Source: Platycnemis pennipes
Taxonomy: Eukaryota; Arthropoda; Insecta; Odonata; Platycnemididae
Length of the DNA: 64,000 nucleotides
Direction of reading: 5' to 3'
Assembly (NCBI GenBank): GCA_933228895.1
Contig: OW121850.1
Location: forward strand, 31,009,773 to 31,073,772
Shown here: one piece after another, positions 61,080 through 64,000 of the stretch
How positions within the stretch are numbered: the stretch's first letter is position 1
Layout of the letters: the number at the start of each line of letters is the position of its first letter
Program-made: the position numbers and the translations under genes
Notes under the pieces: model-generated
Database searches by the model: none
The model's input: only the letters and a program-made list of their open reading frames with translations
What the model was told of the DNA's origin: nothing

Positions 61080-61735
61080 CATCATCGCCAGTCATCAAGT
61101 CTAAAATTGATTCGACATAGCTCTCCACTCAATTTTTCTGTTAGCTAATCTCTTAATTTCATCATACGTCTTTTCTTTAACATTCCTCACTATTTTCTCC
61201 ACATAACTCCTTAACCTTGCATTCTTTCCACTCACTTTGCCCTCCCATATTTCAAGGTGTGACCGTTCAGTTTTTCCCGTCATCTCTTTCAGGTTTTTAT
61301 AAGACTTCTTTTTTTCACTCTACTCAGTACCTATTTCTTTACTTGCTACTTGGTCGATCCATTTGATATTCATGATTCTTCTTAGCACCTCATTCCGAAT
61401 GCTTCCAGCCTTGACTAATCAGCTTCTGTTACAGTCCATGCCTGACTGCCACAAAGAGGCCTGCTCTTTATATGAGTTCTAATAGTGTGTTTCCTTACTT
61501 GCAATTTTTTTTAAATTAAAGCTCTAAGTAGATTCTTCATTTGGCAGATTGCTCTCCTCCCCTGAACTATTCTACTGACTTTTATTCCATTTTCCTTCGT
61601 CCATCGGCATCCCAGATAGCAATATTATTTAACTTATTTAAGCTTTTGTTTCCATTGTTTAATAATTTTCCTTTTATACTGCATATCATCACCTTAGATT
61701 TCTATTTATTGAGCTCGATTTGATGCCTTGCCTGT
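61080..61735 (-). mobile_element. LINE D 3' half fragment, copy 4
   Basis: On minus, pieces read RAICQMKNLL, VRKHTIRTHIKSRPLCGSQA, WTVTEAD*SRLEAFGMRC, LTGKTERSHLEIWEGKVSGK, and YDEIKRLANRKIEWRAMSNQ. These are the WCYRR-to-tail region of LINE D plus part of the preceding reverse-transcriptase thumb. Stops and frameshifts throughout. The GATGAT tail is at the left end (61080). Confidence 0.75.
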
Positions 61736-61890
61736 ATTTTTACTTGCAATAGTCGTCTTTTAAACACCACACGTTTATCCATAGATAAATCACTGAGAAA
61801 AAATTAAAATAATAATGTGTGAAAAATTGGCGTTATTTCGGTGGAAACGTTTTTATATCATATTAAATCATCGCAGAGAAAAACTTCGTA

Positions 61891-62097
61891 AATTTCCACG
61901 GATTTGCTAGTAACTGACAATGGTTTCGGAATGTTATGCCATCATCAGGGTACAGGAAGCAACAGAGCAGTCAAGACTGGAAGCACATGAAATGTGGCAT
62001 TATAGAAGAATAATGATTATTGAATGTATCATCTTGATGATGGCATAACGTGTCAGAACCATGGTCGGTTATAAGTGAACCCGTGGAAATTTTTCAG
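61891..62097. mobile_element. Divergent pair of Penelope-like/hammerhead-like termini around a LINE D fragment
   Basis: The minus-strand arm (61950 down to 61891) reads CTGATGATGGCATAAC, then CCGAAACCATTGTC, then AGTTAC, ending TCCGTGGAAATTT. The plus-strand arm (62033-62097) reads CTTGATGATGGCATAACG, then CAGAACCATGGTCGGTTA, ending CCCGTGGAAATTTTTC. The order CTGATGA, GAAAC, GTC is that of a type-I hammerhead with tiny stem III (AC paired with GT). GTACC before CTGATGA can partly pair with AGTTAC/GGTTA after GTC as stem I. Between the arms, 61960-62025 is a LINE D fragment (SRLEAHEMWHYRR). Stem II is weak in both arms, so activity is doubtful. Confidence 0.55.
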
Positions 62098-64000
62098 ATG
62101 TGTTCCTTTCCTATGGTCGAAGGTGATAAGATAATAATGTAGTTTTCGGTATTTTTCTTAATACTGCATGATACGATAAATGTATAGCGCAGAATTGTAA
62201 TCGTTTTAGACTTTTTGTTACATGTTTGAAATGTGACCAGAAATATTTATGCAAACAATGGGGCACGATGATAGTTGTAGTGAGGTTGGTGTATTGGTGG
62301 TGTTTAACATTTGAAAACACTGTGTTCCATAGGCGATTTTAATGGACTTCGCGGTGTAACCGGAAGTGTAGGCACTACCAGTTGGATTTTGTACTCGACG
62401 ATAATTCATGCCTGGTGTGCAGCGACCCTGTGTCACAACCCTTTTTGGTAGCTTGCGGAGCTCAGTTTGTTACATGTACACCCCTACAAAACCCCTGTGT
62501 TGTTAATTTTTCATCCAGTTACGCTGATCATACGAATAATAGCCGTACGTAATAACGAAGCGTAATTTAATATTTCGGCGTCAAACGTATGTCGCACGTG
62601 CTGGGTTTTGTTCTGATTCAGCACAAACATGCCAGGTTAACCTGATGATCATATAGCGCAACGAAACCTAGGTCATATGTAAAAGATTTGATGTGGACAC
62701 ACTAAAGTACTCCTCATTATTTCTTAACGAAGCAGTTCCACAATGTTACGAATAGCACGCCTAAGAATCTAGCATTGCATTAGTTCTGCACTGATAATAT
62801 TCCTTGGAAAGGAAAGAGAAGCGCCGGGTGGAAGAAATCAGATCCGCTGATGTAGAGAGATGAAAGAGTGGGTGGTGGCAGGGGGTGTGAGAGGGGGAGG
62901 GGGGGTAAGGGGATGGGGGTTGAGAACGCGACGACGTGTTGCCCAGACGTGTGGAGGGTGGGTTCGTCAAAGGTCGTCGCGGCTCAGACTCAGAGACGAC
63001 TGATTTTATTTTATTTATTTTTTTATATTTCTCGAGGGTTGTCGCATGAGGGTGGAGACGAGGTGGCTGGCGGGAACGATTCAGACACGCGTGCATTTTA
63101 ATTGCGGCGGGAAAAGACGGTTGATTTAGTGAGTCTGTCTGCGGCGCGTTATCGGGCAGCGGCGTTTCCGAGCGCACTCCAGCGCGCTTCGTCGCGGTTT
63201 TCTGTGAGCGCAAGGGCGCGAAGAAATAGTAAAAGTAGAAAACCTAGCGTTTGAGGAAAATCTCGATTTCATCTCGGATAGGGGGCTTGCCAAGGGAGAA
63301 TCGAAAGTAGAGACTAAATTTTTTCGGCACATGGCCGTCAAGACGTATCGTCTGCAGATTCTTGAAACCTAGTATGTGATAAATATAAAATTTCACAGGA
63401 GGCACAAAAAATTGTTTAAAACTGTTAAAATAGTATTCTTTGAATTAATTATATATAATGTATTTTATTTTATACATTTTATATATTTTATTTGAACAGT
63501 ATGGTATCACATTGTAGGTTTCATAGTTAGTTGCGTCTTGACGAGACAAACATTTTGATACCAAAAACTCAGTTTTTGCATTTTGGTCACATAGTAGGTT
63601 TCAAGAATCCACCGACGGTTAATGATTGAAAACATAACTAAAAAACGGCAAAGTTCTTGGCAAAGGCTATCTCCGACCTGAAACTGACTAAACTGGATTC
63701 CATTGAATTCACACATCTGAGGAGAATAATTGATTTTACTCAATTTTAATGGCATTGCAAGGGAAGATGGAATTCAATCCTTGATCGGATTGCTGTCTCA
63801 TTGTTTCTCGCGCAAATATGAGGTAATCTAGGATGTAAATTTTGGATTGGCTGTAGCTTTTACACAAAAGGACTCGAATGGCATCGCGCATGTGAGGAGA
63901 ATAGTTGAGAAGGCTCGAAGTCACGATCTTCTTTAATTCTGAAAAAAATATATTCGAATTGTGCGCAGATTTGTGAACACTTGAAGAACATTTTCAGCAT
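62098..64000. other. Spacer with a G-rich island at 62830-63240
   Basis: 62865-62930 is a G-run tract (plus-strand G-quadruplex potential) followed by CpG-rich sequence to about 63240. The 150-codon minus frame over it (62761-63213) is Pro/Ser/His-rich and compositional. The rest is AT-rich with nothing recognised. Confidence 0.4.

Noticed and set aside
62428..62465. Possible LINE F 3'-end piece (GTCACAACCC...GGTAGCTTGCGGAG)
   Set aside because: Similarity is short and weak, with no GTAGAT tail.
62761..63213. 150-codon minus frame
   Set aside because: It runs through a G-rich tract, and its Pro/Ser/His content is compositional.
1..64000. CRISPR arrays, bacterial operons, intact tRNA or rRNA genes
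   Set aside because: None is present. tRNA-like sequences are SINE heads without an intact cloverleaf, and the overall character is eukaryotic.

Overview
This window looks like non-coding, repeat-laden DNA from a large animal genome, most likely an arthropod. That assignment is an inference from the repeat types: tRNA-derived SINEs, several clades of non-LTR retrotransposon, a mariner/SETMAR-like transposase relic, a pogo/Tigger-like element and Penelope-like termini. There are no operons, ribosome-binding sites or dense coding. I found no host protein-coding gene that I can support. The longest open frames (143-172 codons) look like chance or like by-products of GC-rich or low-complexity sequence, and none is a family I recognise.

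Layout. 0-12 kb: mostly AT-rich spacer with one SINE-B, two SINE-C copies in opposite orientation, a damaged LINE reverse transcriptase (7.3-8.35 kb) and a second LINE fragment (11.6 kb). 12-20 kb: the first copy of a ~530 bp terminal-inverted-repeat element (family A), a back-to-back pair of Penelope/hammerhead-like termini (15.2 kb) and a near-perfect ~304 bp-arm palindrome (18.9-19.5 kb). 20-38 kb: GC-rich islands alternating with AT-rich DNA, plus LINE and SINE fragments and a mariner-type transposase relic (35.2-36.05 kb). 38-47 kb: a nested stack in which a LINE 3' end abuts a Tigger-like element that is itself split by another LINE. 47-64 kb: four of the six family-A copies, a small nested-TIR MITE (53.8 kb), another LINE fragment and a second divergent pair of hammerhead-like termini (61.9-62.1 kb).

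Two plus-strand sites, at 7012|7013 and 49190|49191, have a strong 3' splice site (pyrimidine tract plus CAG) directly joined to a strong 5' splice site (GTGAGT). This is the consensus of recursive (ratchet) splice sites. Together with the lack of coding sequence, they suggest that much of the window lies inside one very long plus-strand intron. This can be tested but is not proven.

The strongest candidates for something undescribed are the recursive splice sites (one with a possible 58-nt cassette exon), the long palindrome at 18866-19491, the two divergent hammerhead-like pairs, and the family-A element, which carries a CRE/CCAAT/GC-box set in a fixed order.
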